A stretch of DNA of 64,000 nt from Candidatus Sumerlaeota bacterium (GTDB taxonomy: Bacteria; Sumerlaeota; Sumerlaeia; Sumerlaeales; Sumerlaeaceae): NCBI GenBank assembly GCA_017161655.1, contig JADFCV010000002.1, positions 110,296 to 174,295 of the forward strand, given 5' to 3'. This document shows, one piece after another, positions 18,989-27,713 of this stretch (position 1 is its first letter; each line of letters begins with the position of its first letter). Both the position numbers and the translations under genes were made by a program. The notes below the pieces were generated by a model. That model had not been told where the DNA came from, ran no database searches, and saw only the letters and a list, made by a program, of their open reading frames with translations.

Positions 18989-20194
18989 ATGCCCACTTTA
19001 CGCTATTCTCTCTCCCTTGCGCTCATGTGTGTCTCATTTTGCGTATTTGCAGGAGTTTCTGAATCCGTCACGACCCCTTCGCTATTGGCAACACCGCGCC
19101 TTCGCAATAGCCTTCCCACTTCGCCCACGCTCGACCGCACCTACCATATCAATGCAGATGAATGGCGACGAGAAGACACGCGCAGCTGGCTCTCGCCCGA
19201 GATCCATCCAGCATTTCCTTTCGACGAGATGATTTACTGGTGGAAAGTCCGCATTCCGCGCGATGAAGGCTTTCGTCTCTTTGTCCAGGTCACTTTTGCC
19301 GATAAGAAAACCTCACCATGGCTTTATGCAGGGTACTGGGGAACAGTGTCCTACGTCGCAAAGCGCGAAATCCCTCAATTCGATCGCGGAAAACTCGATT
19401 ATGACCAGCTGCTGCTTACCTCTTCAGCCGTCAGCCTGCGGTTTAAACTGCTTGATGACGGCAAAAAACGACTATCCGTGAAGCCTGAACTCGGCCTGAT
19501 TGTGACGGCGAATAAACCCGACAAGAAACTTCTTTCCGAGTTTGGCGAGAGCGCAAAACCTTCTAACGCGCCTCAAATAATTCATGATGTCCCGCTTCGC
19601 CTCCAGCGCGACACGGCCGGCAATAAACTTATCGACCGCTGTCAGTCCGCTGCTCTCGCATCTGCACTTCAATACTTTGGCACCACTGTGCCGCTTGAGT
19701 TGATTATCTGCTGGACGACGGATCCGGAGTACGAATCGTTTGGCATCTGGCCGCGCACGATTGGGGCAGGGATCGAGCATGGTTTCGAAGCCTACCTCGA
19801 TCGTTTCCGCCACTGGGATAAGGTGCGTGATACCGTGGCACAAAACAAAATCATCCTTTGTTCCATAACCATGCCCAAGGACGATAGCTACCTGGCTCCG
19901 CCTTACGAGCGAATGTCAGGTCACATCGTGGCTCTGTGTGGGGTGACCGATGACAACCGAGTTGTCGTCGTGGATTCAGCGCTCGACAAAGATAATCGGG
20001 GCTACCTTGTCCAGTGGCTACTTCCGGATTTCGAAAAAATCTGGATGCGTAACAAAGGAGGAGTGGGAATGGTGATTTGTCCTCCCAAAGGATTTCTCCC
20101 CAAATTAGTTCGCGAGCTCCCACCCTTCCCCCGTGCGGTCGGCACTGCGGGTTGGCCTGAGGACAAACAGACGTCTGACTCCGCTACCAAATGA
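18989..20194 (+). CDS. Secreted C39-like cysteine peptidase-fold protein
   Basis: This 401-residue exported protein has a signal peptide after ATG 18989, which has AAGGAG seven bases upstream; the ORF track starts 18 codons too early. The N-terminal 190 residues are beta-rich and unassigned. The C-terminal half is a peptidase C39-like (papain-fold) domain with Cys218 in DRCQSAALASALQYFG, His312 in MSGHIVALCGV and an Asp in VVVDSALD, forming a plausible Cys-His-Asp triad. It may cleave or bind peptides outside the cytoplasm. No peptide exporter or bacteriocin gene is nearby. Substrate unknown. Confidence 0.8.
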   Translation: MPTLRYSLSLALMCVSFCVFAGVSESVTTPSLLATPRLRNSLPTSPTLDRTYHINADEWRREDTRSWLSPEIHPAFPFDEMIYWWKVRIPRDEGFRLFVQVTFADKKTSPWLYAGYWGTVSYVAKREIPQFDRGKLDYDQLLLTSSAVSLRFKLLDDGKKRLSVKPELGLIVTANKPDKKLLSEFGESAKPSNAPQIIHDVPLRLQRDTAGNKLIDRCQSAALASALQYFGTTVPLELIICWTTDPEYESFGIWPRTIGAGIEHGFEAYLDRFRHWDKVRDTVAQNKIILCSITMPKDDSYLAPPYERMSGHIVALCGVTDDNRVVVVDSALDKDNRGYLVQWLLPDFEKIWMRNKGGVGMVICPPKGFLPKLVRELPPFPRAVGTAGWPEDKQTSDSATK

Positions 20195-20218
20195 CCGATA
20201 ATCTAACCTAATCACGCA

Positions 20219-20737
20219 TCATTTTGGACAAAGGATTCCAACAGCTCGTAAAGTCTCGAGGAATACGGGAGAGAACTTCTCCGTGCCAGCCATAATTATA
20301 TTGCGCAAATCTTCCAGGCTAACAATGCGCCATTCAGCAATTTCGTCTTCGTTGGGATAGACCGGAAGCACGACCTCAGCTCTATAAATGCTGATGAATT
20401 CATGGCCTGTCGCCGGGCTCGCATCGAGCTTTCCGAGAAACTCGCTTTTCTTTGGCGTAACCCCCAGCTCCTCTTCAACCTCCCGAAGTGCTGCTGTTTC
20501 GTACGCTTCGCCTGGTCCCAAGTGGCCCCCCACACATTCCCAATGGAGCGGATAGGTGTCTTTCTTATGGCTACGCCGCTGAATAATGAGCTGTCCTTGA
20601 GGAAGAAAAACGAGCACGTGCACTGCACGGTGAAGGAGAGCCAGCTTGTGGACCACCTGCCGAGGAGCGCTTCCGCACTCCTCGTCGCGATCGTTGACCA
20701 CGGCGAGCAATTCGTTTGGGTCGTTGTAGTTCGTCAC
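20219..20737 (-). CDS. Nudix hydrolase, isopentenyl-diphosphate isomerase-like
   Basis: This 172-residue Nudix protein has box GGHLGPGEAYETAALREVEEELG. It has the N-terminal layout of the IDI-like/YfcD family: NDRDEECG, then VHKLALLHRAVHVLVF, then QRRSHKKDTYPLHWE. True type I isomerase needs a Cys in its TNTCCSHP motif, which is not seen here, so I prefer a generic Nudix hydrolase. The start appears to be GTG at 20737. It is divergent, with only 53 bases, from the membrane-protein pair. Confidence 0.85.
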   Translation of the reverse strand: MTNYNDPNELLAVVNDRDEECGSAPRQVVHKLALLHRAVHVLVFLPQGQLIIQRRSHKKDTYPLHWECVGGHLGPGEAYETAALREVEEELGVTPKKSEFLGKLDASPATGHEFISIYRAEVVLPVYPNEDEIAEWRIVSLEDLRNIIMAGTEKFSPVFLETLRAVGILCPK

Positions 20738-20790
20738 GATCGTAGTGCCAGAGCTTGATATTCAGCGTTACCTTATCGCACTAGAAGCTA

Positions 20791-21531
20791 ATGCCAAACT
20801 CTGCGAGACAAATTCATCGCGAAGATCGGTCACCCTCAAGCACTCCTTCAGGGCGAATTACGGCCGAGGTTGTGGCACTCTTCGTGGCCGGCCTCGTTGG
20901 CCTGCTAGCTTGGTTAGCGCTTCGGCAACCTTGGCTTCGTCAACATCTCGCTGAGTTAGTTCCTCATCGCTATCCCATTGCTTTCGCATTTGAGCGCCAG
21001 ATTCTTGCTCCTCGGTCAGTTGCTCTGGCATCAGCGATCCTTTGGCTGCTCGCTCTTTTGTCCCTCCTACGCGAAAAAATCTGGAGAAGAGCCCCTAAGC
21101 CACAGCGGTCCATCGGTTTTTCCACAGCATTGTTCGTGGCTCTTCAATCTCTCATAGCAATGTCTGTTGTTATCAATTTAAATAGTTATTTCCTTCGCAC
21201 TTTCCATCGCCCTCCTTGCCGTATCAGCGCAACGGAGATTTACATGCACTGGATTCCGCAAGCCTTTCCCCATTCACTTCAGTTAAGACAGCGCGTCTCG
21301 GAACAGACCCGGCTTGCGCTCTACGTGGAAGGGGGGGCATTCAATCGCTATTTGTTTTCGGCACTCGTCTATCCCATCCGATGCTATTATGGCGAAAGCC
21401 TAACATCGGGCTCCGACTCGGCAGCCAGTGCCATTGCTGAATTGAGAAGAAGAGGGGTCGAGTACTACCTCCACTACGATCCATTCAGCACAACTGAGCC
21501 CCTTCAGCTCAGAAGGATCAGCAACCAATGA
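20791..21531 (+). CDS. Unknown membrane protein with C-terminal soluble domain
   Basis: This 246-residue protein with an ATG start has no recognised family. A hydrophilic N-terminus of about 25 residues is followed by three hydrophobic segments (residues 25-45, 75-95, 112-132). The remaining 110 residues look periplasmic, ending in AIAELRRRGVEYYLHYDPFS, a shape seen in the loop domains of GT-C-type membrane proteins. Its stop overlaps the start of the next membrane protein (ATGA), which points to a two-component membrane complex or a split GT-C protein. Weak ribosome site. Confidence 0.6.
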   Translation: MPNSARQIHREDRSPSSTPSGRITAEVVALFVAGLVGLLAWLALRQPWLRQHLAELVPHRYPIAFAFERQILAPRSVALASAILWLLALLSLLREKIWRRAPKPQRSIGFSTALFVALQSLIAMSVVINLNSYFLRTFHRPPCRISATEIYMHWIPQAFPHSLQLRQRVSEQTRLALYVEGGAFNRYLFSALVYPIRCYYGESLTSGSDSAASAIAELRRRGVEYYLHYDPFSTTEPLQLRRISNQ

Positions 21532-22919
21532 CCATGGCGATGCTCAACGGATTGATTGCCCAGTTCTGCATCGGCTGCGCTGTCCTCTCGCTCGTGTCAT
21601 TCTCAGCCCTGCAAACAGTGAGCCGAGCCACAAAAGCAGCCGTGATTGTCTTTTCAGGTCTCGCCGTGCCCGGTTTGTTAATCCTCCTGCTTCTTTGTGT
21701 AGGATTCCCTTTCGATCCGCAGTGGTTTTACGCCCTGGGTGCTTTAGGCGCAATCATGACGATCTTTCGGCGTAAGGAATTTCTGTGTCATTGGCAAAAG
21801 GGCGGCCTGAGCTTTTCCGGCAATCCACAGTTGCCCGCCGCACTGACCGTCGGTTTTGCGTGTCTTGCTCTTTGGACAACGATTTCGCTTATGTGCCTTC
21901 CCTCTGTCGATTACGACAGCATTGCGATCTGGGGCTATCGCGTGCGAGTGTTACTGAATGAAGGAACGCTCTACAGCGAAAGTCTTCGCGATCCTTATCG
22001 TATCGCCCCCATGCCGAAGCACCCCTATTTGCTTCCGTTAATGGAAGCAGCGTTTTGTGGTCGCGCCGGATTCAGCCACGCAGCTCAGCACATTCCTCAT
22101 CTTGGATTGTACTTCGCATTCGTTCTCCTGGTCATCGGGACAGCTCGCGAATGGTTCGCCGGAGAATTTCAGGTTCTCTTTCTCGCAGCGATGCTTTTGA
22201 TGCCTGCGCCTGCAGTTCAGTGGTGGCTTGAGGGCGCGCGTGAACCTGCCATAGGGGTTGCCGCTTTGTGGTCAACGTATTGGTTTCTTCGTTGGCTTCG
22301 CGACCCAAGCCCCTCAGCCGCCGCATTTGTTGGCCTTGCACTTGGCGCGATGTATCACATGAAAGTCGAAGGCGCAGCTTTTGCGGCTGGAAGCCTGGTG
22401 GCTGTGTTCATTGTTTCGCTGATGTCGGGTGCGGATCGAAGAATTCGCTTGCTGCACTTTGCATGCCTTGCGTGCGCACTGCTATTTCTTGTTATTCCCT
22501 GGACAATCTCAAAAGCGCTTATGCTCCCAACCACGCAAGATTATGATTTCACTGCAGGTTTTGCGGAGGGATGGAGTCGTCGCCTTTCCATGATTCCCTT
22601 TGTGGCCTGGATGGGTCTAAGCGAAATGTTTCTTCGGCCAGAACTCTATGGATTGGCTCCGCATCTCGGCATAATATGGCTTGTGCGGGGAATCACCCGC
22701 CGAACATGGCGCGCTGCCTTACCAGCAGTATTTCCTGCACTTCTATGTCTCTTAGGGATTCTTGCGATTTACGTGGTGCGCCAAGAGCAGCTCGGTGCAG
22801 CTCGGAATGTTACCTTTTCACGGCGCTTCGTTTGTGTGATGCCAAGCCTTGTCCTTGTCGCAGCCTACGCATACTATCAGGCTCGCATATCGCTGAGCGA
22901 TAAGAAGGACGCTGCTTAA
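21528..22919 (+). CDS. Multi-pass membrane protein, probable GT-C-like glycosyltransferase
   Basis: This 463-residue integral membrane protein has about twelve hydrophobic segments. After the third segment, SLMCLPSVDYDSIAIWGYRVRVL presents an Asp-rich loop like the first periplasmic loop of GT39/GT83-like enzymes. Further conserved-looking pieces are PKHPYLLPLMEAA and WLEGAREPAIGVAALW. AAGGA upstream plus the ATGA overlap with the previous gene suggest coupled translation. The 3' end overlaps the convergent sdhB stop by four bases. I infer lipid-linked sugar transfer, but the substrate is unknown. Confidence 0.6.
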   Translation: MTMAMLNGLIAQFCIGCAVLSLVSFSALQTVSRATKAAVIVFSGLAVPGLLILLLLCVGFPFDPQWFYALGALGAIMTIFRRKEFLCHWQKGGLSFSGNPQLPAALTVGFACLALWTTISLMCLPSVDYDSIAIWGYRVRVLLNEGTLYSESLRDPYRIAPMPKHPYLLPLMEAAFCGRAGFSHAAQHIPHLGLYFAFVLLVIGTAREWFAGEFQVLFLAAMLLMPAPAVQWWLEGAREPAIGVAALWSTYWFLRWLRDPSPSAAAFVGLALGAMYHMKVEGAAFAAGSLVAVFIVSLMSGADRRIRLLHFACLACALLFLVIPWTISKALMLPTTQDYDFTAGFAEGWSRRLSMIPFVAWMGLSEMFLRPELYGLAPHLGIIWLVRGITRRTWRAALPAVFPALLCLLGILAIYVVRQEQLGAARNVTFSRRFVCVMPSLVLVAAYAYYQARISLSDKKDAA

Positions 22920-23683
22920 TGTTCGAGCAGTTTCTTCAGCGCGTAAATCGAAATCGCGCGCCCCATTTCTGCAATGGAGTCTGTCAGCGGGATTTCCTTC
23001 GGACACACTCGCACGCAGTTTTGTGCGTTGCCGCAGTCGTGCAGCCCGCCTTTCCCCATGAGCGCTTCTAGCCGTTTTGAAGCATGCATCTTGCCCGTCG
23101 GATGCGAATTAAAGAGTCGCACCTGGCTGATTGCCGCTGGTCCAATAAAATCACTGTAATCATTGACCTGCGGGCAAGCCTCAAGGCAGCAACCGCACGT
23201 CATGCATTTCGATAGCTCATACATTTTCGCCCGAAGCTCTTCCGCCATGCGTGGCCCGGGGCCGAGGTCATAAGTTCCATCGATGGGAATCCACGCCTTC
23301 ACCCGTTTCAGATTTTCAAACATCGAAGAACGGTCCACGACAAGATCGCGAACCACGGGGAATTTCGTGAAAGGCTCGAGAACGATAGGATCTTCCAGCT
23401 GATCCACCAACGCGGAGCATGCCTGACGTGGGACTCCGTTGATAATCATGGAACACGCGCCGCAGACCTCCTCCAAACAATTGCAGTCCCAGGACACTGG
23501 CGCAACTCGTTTGCCTTCCACTGTCACGGGATTGAGCTGAATCTCTTGTAGCACAGAGATCACATTCATTCTTGGCCGATAGGCCACTTGAAATGTCTCC
23601 CAGTAGGGCGTGCTATCCGCTGCAAGTTGGCGCTTCACCCGGACCGTAATGTGAGTTCGCTCTGGGCTGGATGTGGCTGGCAT
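22916..23683 (-). CDS. sdhB: Succinate dehydrogenase iron-sulfur subunit SdhB
   Basis: SdhB carries electrons from the flavoprotein to quinone in complex II. The 255-residue protein has the [2Fe-2S] motif WDCNCLEEVCGACSM, the [4Fe-4S] motif CMTCGCCLEACP and the [3Fe-4S] motif CGNAQNCVRVCPKEIPL. The first is typical of Bacillus/Chloroflexi-type (type B) enzymes. I prefer ATG 23683 (MPATSSPERTH), which has AGGAAGG eight bases upstream, over the track start, which would be TTG. The flavoprotein and cytochrome b subunits are not upstream; the neighbouring gene is divergent. So this is an isolated sdhB here. Confidence 0.93.
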   Translation of the reverse strand: MPATSSPERTHITVRVKRQLAADSTPYWETFQVAYRPRMNVISVLQEIQLNPVTVEGKRVAPVSWDCNCLEEVCGACSMIINGVPRQACSALVDQLEDPIVLEPFTKFPVVRDLVVDRSSMFENLKRVKAWIPIDGTYDLGPGPRMAEELRAKMYELSKCMTCGCCLEACPQVNDYSDFIGPAAISQVRLFNSHPTGKMHASKRLEALMGKGGLHDCGNAQNCVRVCPKEIPLTDSIAEMGRAISIYALKKLLEH

Positions 23684-23836
23684 CTGCGTCCTTCCTGATG
23701 TTGACTCTTGCATCAACTCGCGCCTTTTCGGCTACTTCATTCTTGCTAAATTTCTGTACCAGGGATGAAGCCTCGATATGCAAGCGCGATTTCATGACGG
23801 AGGCTCATTCGCACTGCGCTTTGCAGTGTCGACGCG

Positions 23837-25129
23837 ATGTTAAAAAAAACGGCACAGCTTACCAAACTCGCTTTTTCTCTTCCGGCTGTTGCGGCCAGTG
23901 TTACGCGATTGCTCCGCCGCGCGGGGAAACATTCGTCGGTCTCCTCGGAGATTCTGCTCTACTTCTCCGAAGTCATGTGGGATGAAGTCTGGCAGCGGCC
24001 CCAAGAAATGGCTTCGCGTCTTAGTGAGAGCATTCCCACGCTCTATGTCTCTCCGGTTCAGCTGCATCGCTGGTGCTTCACACTAGGTGAACGCTGGCAG
24101 GAATGCCGTCAAATCGCCGATCAGCGGCACAAGTTGACAGTGCTATCCCCACTGATTTTTCCCGGCCACTACCGCTCTCGCCTTGTCTACAGCGTCAACT
24201 GCTGGCTGCTCGCGCGCATTCTCAAGCGTTGGCTGAAGTCTGCTCAGCGCATTCGTTGCGTAACCGATAGCCCTTTTGCATGGCCAGTGATCCGAGAGCT
24301 GTTCTTCTCGAATAAAGAAAGCGCGCTTCCGCTCGCGAGGCTTCATTACGACGTTATCGATGATTTCCCCGCCTTTGAGTGGGCTCCGCCGTGGGCGCGT
24401 GATTACGACATCGCCCTGCTCGATCGTGCCGATAGCGTGACCACTGGGACCTACGAATTATGGCATCAGCATCGAAGCCATCGTCCTGATGCTGAGTTCA
24501 TCCCGTGCGGTGTGGATTACGACTCCTTCAATCGTCCCGCCGGCCCCATGCCCGAAGACCTTGCCTCACTTCCCGAGCCACGAATTGGCTATTTCGGGTC
24601 AATCAGCGACCGCCTCGATTACGAACTCATAACATTCCTGGCGGATGAATTACCGTCGGCTTCGATCGTCATGGTAGGGCCTATTCGCATGGATCCCAAC
24701 CGCTTGCCGCGTCGCCCTAATATCCATTACCTTGGGCTGAAACCCCATAGCGAACTTCCGCGGTATGCTCAGAACTTCTCGGTGGCGCTGATCCCGTTTC
24801 TTATCAATGATGCCACAGCCAAACTCAATCCGGTAAAAACGCTTGAGTATCTTGCTGCTGGCATCCCAGTAGTCTCTACCCCGATTCCAGATGTTGTTCG
24901 TTTCTTTTCCCACGCCGTCCAAATTGCAAAAGATCGCGAAGAGTTTCTGCAAATGGTGCGCGAAGCGATTGATGCTCCCGACATTGAACGGATTCGTAAT
25001 GGGGTGGACATGGCGCGTGCTGCGTCCTGGAGTGAGGTTGCGCACCGCATGGCTTCTCGTATACTCAGCACTCCCTCTGAGTCTTGTCCGCATCAGCTCG
25101 ATGCAAAACAAAGGGGAGGTGCATCGTGA
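23837..25129 (+). CDS. Glycosyltransferase, TuaH/GT4-like
   Basis: This 430-residue soluble glycosyltransferase opens an envelope operon. The N-terminal half contains VMWDEVWQRPQEMASRL and LARLHYDVIDDFPAFEW, as in the TuaH-like (teichuronic acid) family. The C-terminal half has the GT-B nucleotide-sugar fold: GYFGSISDRLDYEL, NIHYLGLKPHSELP, then LNPVKTLEYLAAGIPVVSTPIPDV. It likely adds a sugar to a lipid-linked glycan. The stop TGA overlaps the GTG start of the next gene (GTGA). Because waaA follows, LPS core or a related surface polymer is the likely product. Confidence 0.87.
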   Translation: MLKKTAQLTKLAFSLPAVAASVTRLLRRAGKHSSVSSEILLYFSEVMWDEVWQRPQEMASRLSESIPTLYVSPVQLHRWCFTLGERWQECRQIADQRHKLTVLSPLIFPGHYRSRLVYSVNCWLLARILKRWLKSAQRIRCVTDSPFAWPVIRELFFSNKESALPLARLHYDVIDDFPAFEWAPPWARDYDIALLDRADSVTTGTYELWHQHRSHRPDAEFIPCGVDYDSFNRPAGPMPEDLASLPEPRIGYFGSISDRLDYELITFLADELPSASIVMVGPIRMDPNRLPRRPNIHYLGLKPHSELPRYAQNFSVALIPFLINDATAKLNPVKTLEYLAAGIPVVSTPIPDVVRFFSHAVQIAKDREEFLQMVREAIDAPDIERIRNGVDMARAASWSEVAHRMASRILSTPSESCPHQLDAKQRGGAS

Positions 25130-26289
25130 GAATAGCCATCGATGCGCGCTACTTGAGCGATGAGTACTCGGGAATCGGTGTCTACTCTGAAAACTTTCTC
25201 GAGAACTTAGCGGCGCTAGATCGCGAAAACGAATACATTGTCATCACGCATTCGAGCTACAAGCGCACACTCAAACTGGGCGAGAATTTTGAAGTCATCG
25301 AAGATCAAGCCCGCCCTGTTTCGCTACGCACGGTTTTCACTTTTCACCAGCTCATTCGGTCTCTCGGAGTTGATCTTTTGCATTCGCTCTTTCCAATTAG
25401 CCCATTGCGGTGGAGCGGAGATTTGCTCGTCACTGTGCACGATCTTCAGCCCTTGCTTGATCCTCAGTTCACCGGGCGCCGCCCTATGCCAAAACGCCTC
25501 CTCTATGACCTCTTTTACCGAACAACCTATCCGGCGGTTATGCGCAAATCAGATTGTCTTGTCTGTGATTCGTACGCCACGTTGCGCTGGGTACGTGATC
25601 TGTACCCAGATGTCGCCTCAAAGGCGCTAGTTATTTACGGCGGGATTGACCCTGATCTCACGGATTCTCCGACAGCGGACGAAATCGAGCACACACGTGA
25701 CAAGTACGATATCCCAGAGAGGTTCCTGTTCTACCTTGGCTCCACGCGTCCAAACAAAAACCTCGCAATGATGCTGGAAGCATTTGAAGAATTCATTCGT
25801 CGCCATCCCGAACAAGAGGACCTTTGTTGGGTGCTTGTTGTGAAGCCCGACCGCTTTTTCGATCCCTTTTTTGCCCGCGTACGCGAGCGCGGCCTCCTCT
25901 CTCGGGTTCGTATTTTCAGTCAAGTCAGCGAGGTCGAGCGGCGTGTCTTCTATCATCTCGCGACCATGCTCTACTTCGTGACAAAATTTGAGGGATTTGG
26001 CCTACCCGTCCTCGAAGCCCAGGCGAGTGGCTTGCCGGTACTCACATCGCTGCATGGTGCTTTGCCGGAAGTTGCCGGTCAGGGCGCCATCCTTGTCGAT
26101 CCAGATGATCGCGATAGCATTGTCGAGGGGCTTTCACGCTTTTTTTCTGAGCCGTCGCTCAAAGATCTGCTTATCAAATTAGGTCGAGAAAACGTCCAGC
26201 GCTTCTCGTGGAAGAAGACAGCCAGGGAATATCTCAACGTCTACAGGCACGTTTTTGGATCCGAGCCGAAGCTTGAAGAGGAAGAATGA
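25126..26289 (+). CDS. GT4 family glycosyltransferase
   Basis: This 387-residue GT-B glycosyltransferase begins at GTG 25126, with AGGGGAGGT just upstream; the ORF track starts 14 codons earlier. The N-terminus MRIAIDARYLSDEYSGIGVYSENF is standard for mannosyltransferase-like GT4 proteins. The donor-site motif is TKFEGFGLPVLEAQASGLPVLTS, with the E-x7-E pair. It overlaps both neighbours by four bases (GTGA and ATGA), so the three genes are translationally coupled. Sugar specificity unknown. Confidence 0.92.
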   Translation: MRIAIDARYLSDEYSGIGVYSENFLENLAALDRENEYIVITHSSYKRTLKLGENFEVIEDQARPVSLRTVFTFHQLIRSLGVDLLHSLFPISPLRWSGDLLVTVHDLQPLLDPQFTGRRPMPKRLLYDLFYRTTYPAVMRKSDCLVCDSYATLRWVRDLYPDVASKALVIYGGIDPDLTDSPTADEIEHTRDKYDIPERFLFYLGSTRPNKNLAMMLEAFEEFIRRHPEQEDLCWVLVVKPDRFFDPFFARVRERGLLSRVRIFSQVSEVERRVFYHLATMLYFVTKFEGFGLPVLEAQASGLPVLTSLHGALPEVAGQGAILVDPDDRDSIVEGLSRFFSEPSLKDLLIKLGRENVQRFSWKKTAREYLNVYRHVFGSEPKLEEEE

Positions 26290-27605
26290 CCCGGTACGAT
26301 TTAGCATATCTCGCGCTTGCGCCTATTGCCGTTCCTCACATCCTTTATCGGCGGTGGGCCCACGGCAAATATCGAGAAAGTCTTCCAGGAATGTTTGGCC
26401 GAACGTGGAGCCTCAAGGAGCCATCGAAATGGCATGAGGGATGCGTTTGGCTTCATGCTGTCAGTGTGGGTGAATGTGTTGCGGCGAAAGCGCTGGGGCC
26501 TGTGCTCCGTGAAGTTTTCCCCACTTTACCTCTTGTCGTAACTACTGTGACGGAGACGGGGCAGGCAACGGCCCACCGACTCTTTGCGCAATTGGCGGAG
26601 GAAATTACGTACTATCCGGCAGACTTTTCGTGGGTTGTTCGCCGCTTTCTCGATCTCTATCGCCCCAAAGTCTTTGTGATCATGGAAACCGAGTTATGGC
26701 CCAACGCCATTGAGGCTGCGGCGAAACGTAACTGCCTTGTTGTTCTGGCAAACGGCCGTATTTCGGAAAAGTCCTTTGGCTCTTATCTGAGGCTGCGCCC
26801 CTTCTTTTCTCGTCCTCTCCAGAGCATCGCAGCCTTTTGCATGCAGTCGAAAGAGGACGCTTCTCGCATTCTTGCAATAGGGGCGCCCCCTGAACGTGTC
26901 TTTGTCACGGGAAACATCAAGTTCGACGTCCCCTACGGAACACCTTCGGAAAGCCGGCGCGCTGAGCTGCGCGAAATGCTGCGATTGCACCCCGGCGATC
27001 CTGTAATTGTTGCGGGGAGCACACATGCAGGCGAAGAGGAACTTGTTCTTCATGCCTTTCAACGTGTGAAAGCAGAATTCCCTCAGGCGCGTCTGGTCCT
27101 TGTGCCGCGCCATCCTGAGCGCTTTGAAACCGTCTGGCAGTTTCTGGGGGCGTCGGGCTGTGTCCTATACAGGCTCTCTTCAGCCCAGACCCTGCCGACG
27201 GATGCGCCCACCTTTCCTGACGTGATACTCGTCGATAAAATGGGGTTGCTCGCAGAGCTTTACGCCCTTGCGGATGTTGCTCTTGTCGCTGGCAGTTTTG
27301 TTCCTGGAATCGGCGGACATAATCTTCTCGAGGCTGCTATTCACGGCGTTCCAGTCGTTTACGGGCCTTATATGGAGAAGCAGCCAGAGCTTACGCGCAT
27401 TCTTTCTCCGGATCATGGCGGAATCGTTGCGAACGCGGATCAGCTGTCAGAAGTTCTATGCAGCCTTCTGGCCGATCCTGCAAAACGCCAGGAGATCGGC
27501 GACAAAGTCCGCACGGCAGCTCTTTCCCAGCAGGGAGCGGCACAGAGAACAAGAGAGATCATCGAACAACTCGTCAGGCAAAAGTGGCAGCGGCCTTCAG
27601 ACTGA
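26286..27605 (+). CDS. waaA: 3-deoxy-D-manno-octulosonic acid transferase WaaA (KdtA)
   Basis: WaaA transfers Kdo from CMP-Kdo to lipid A precursors on the inner leaflet, marking the cell as a lipopolysaccharide producer. The 439-residue protein has an N-terminal membrane-proximal segment (YLALAPIAVPHILYRRW), WLHAVSVGE, TTVTETGQ, VIMETELWPN, ANGRISEKS, CMQSKEDASRI and GNIKFD, all WaaA signatures. GIGGHNLLEAAIHGVPVVYGP lies in the CMP-binding half. It starts by ATGA overlap with the preceding glycosyltransferase. Complete. Confidence 0.95.
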   Translation: MTRYDLAYLALAPIAVPHILYRRWAHGKYRESLPGMFGRTWSLKEPSKWHEGCVWLHAVSVGECVAAKALGPVLREVFPTLPLVVTTVTETGQATAHRLFAQLAEEITYYPADFSWVVRRFLDLYRPKVFVIMETELWPNAIEAAAKRNCLVVLANGRISEKSFGSYLRLRPFFSRPLQSIAAFCMQSKEDASRILAIGAPPERVFVTGNIKFDVPYGTPSESRRAELREMLRLHPGDPVIVAGSTHAGEEELVLHAFQRVKAEFPQARLVLVPRHPERFETVWQFLGASGCVLYRLSSAQTLPTDAPTFPDVILVDKMGLLAELYALADVALVAGSFVPGIGGHNLLEAAIHGVPVVYGPYMEKQPELTRILSPDHGGIVANADQLSEVLCSLLADPAKRQEIGDKVRTAALSQQGAAQRTREIIEQLVRQKWQRPSD

Positions 27606-27641
27606 GTGGTCACCGGAGTTATCCTCTCGCAATGATCTTTG

Positions 27642-27668
27642 GCGACTCGCGGCGACGTGAGGAGTCGC
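27642..27668. other. Hairpin between waaA and the double glycosyltransferase
   Basis: GCGACTC and GAGTCGC form a perfect 7-base stem around a 13-base loop. It sits in the 108-base gap, the only real break within the glycosyltransferase cluster. There is no T-run, so it may be a weak terminator or attenuator, or chance. Confidence 0.3.
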
Positions 27669-27713
27669 AAACGTGTTGCGTCCGATTTACGGTAGGGTGA
27701 AGGTGATTTCGTC

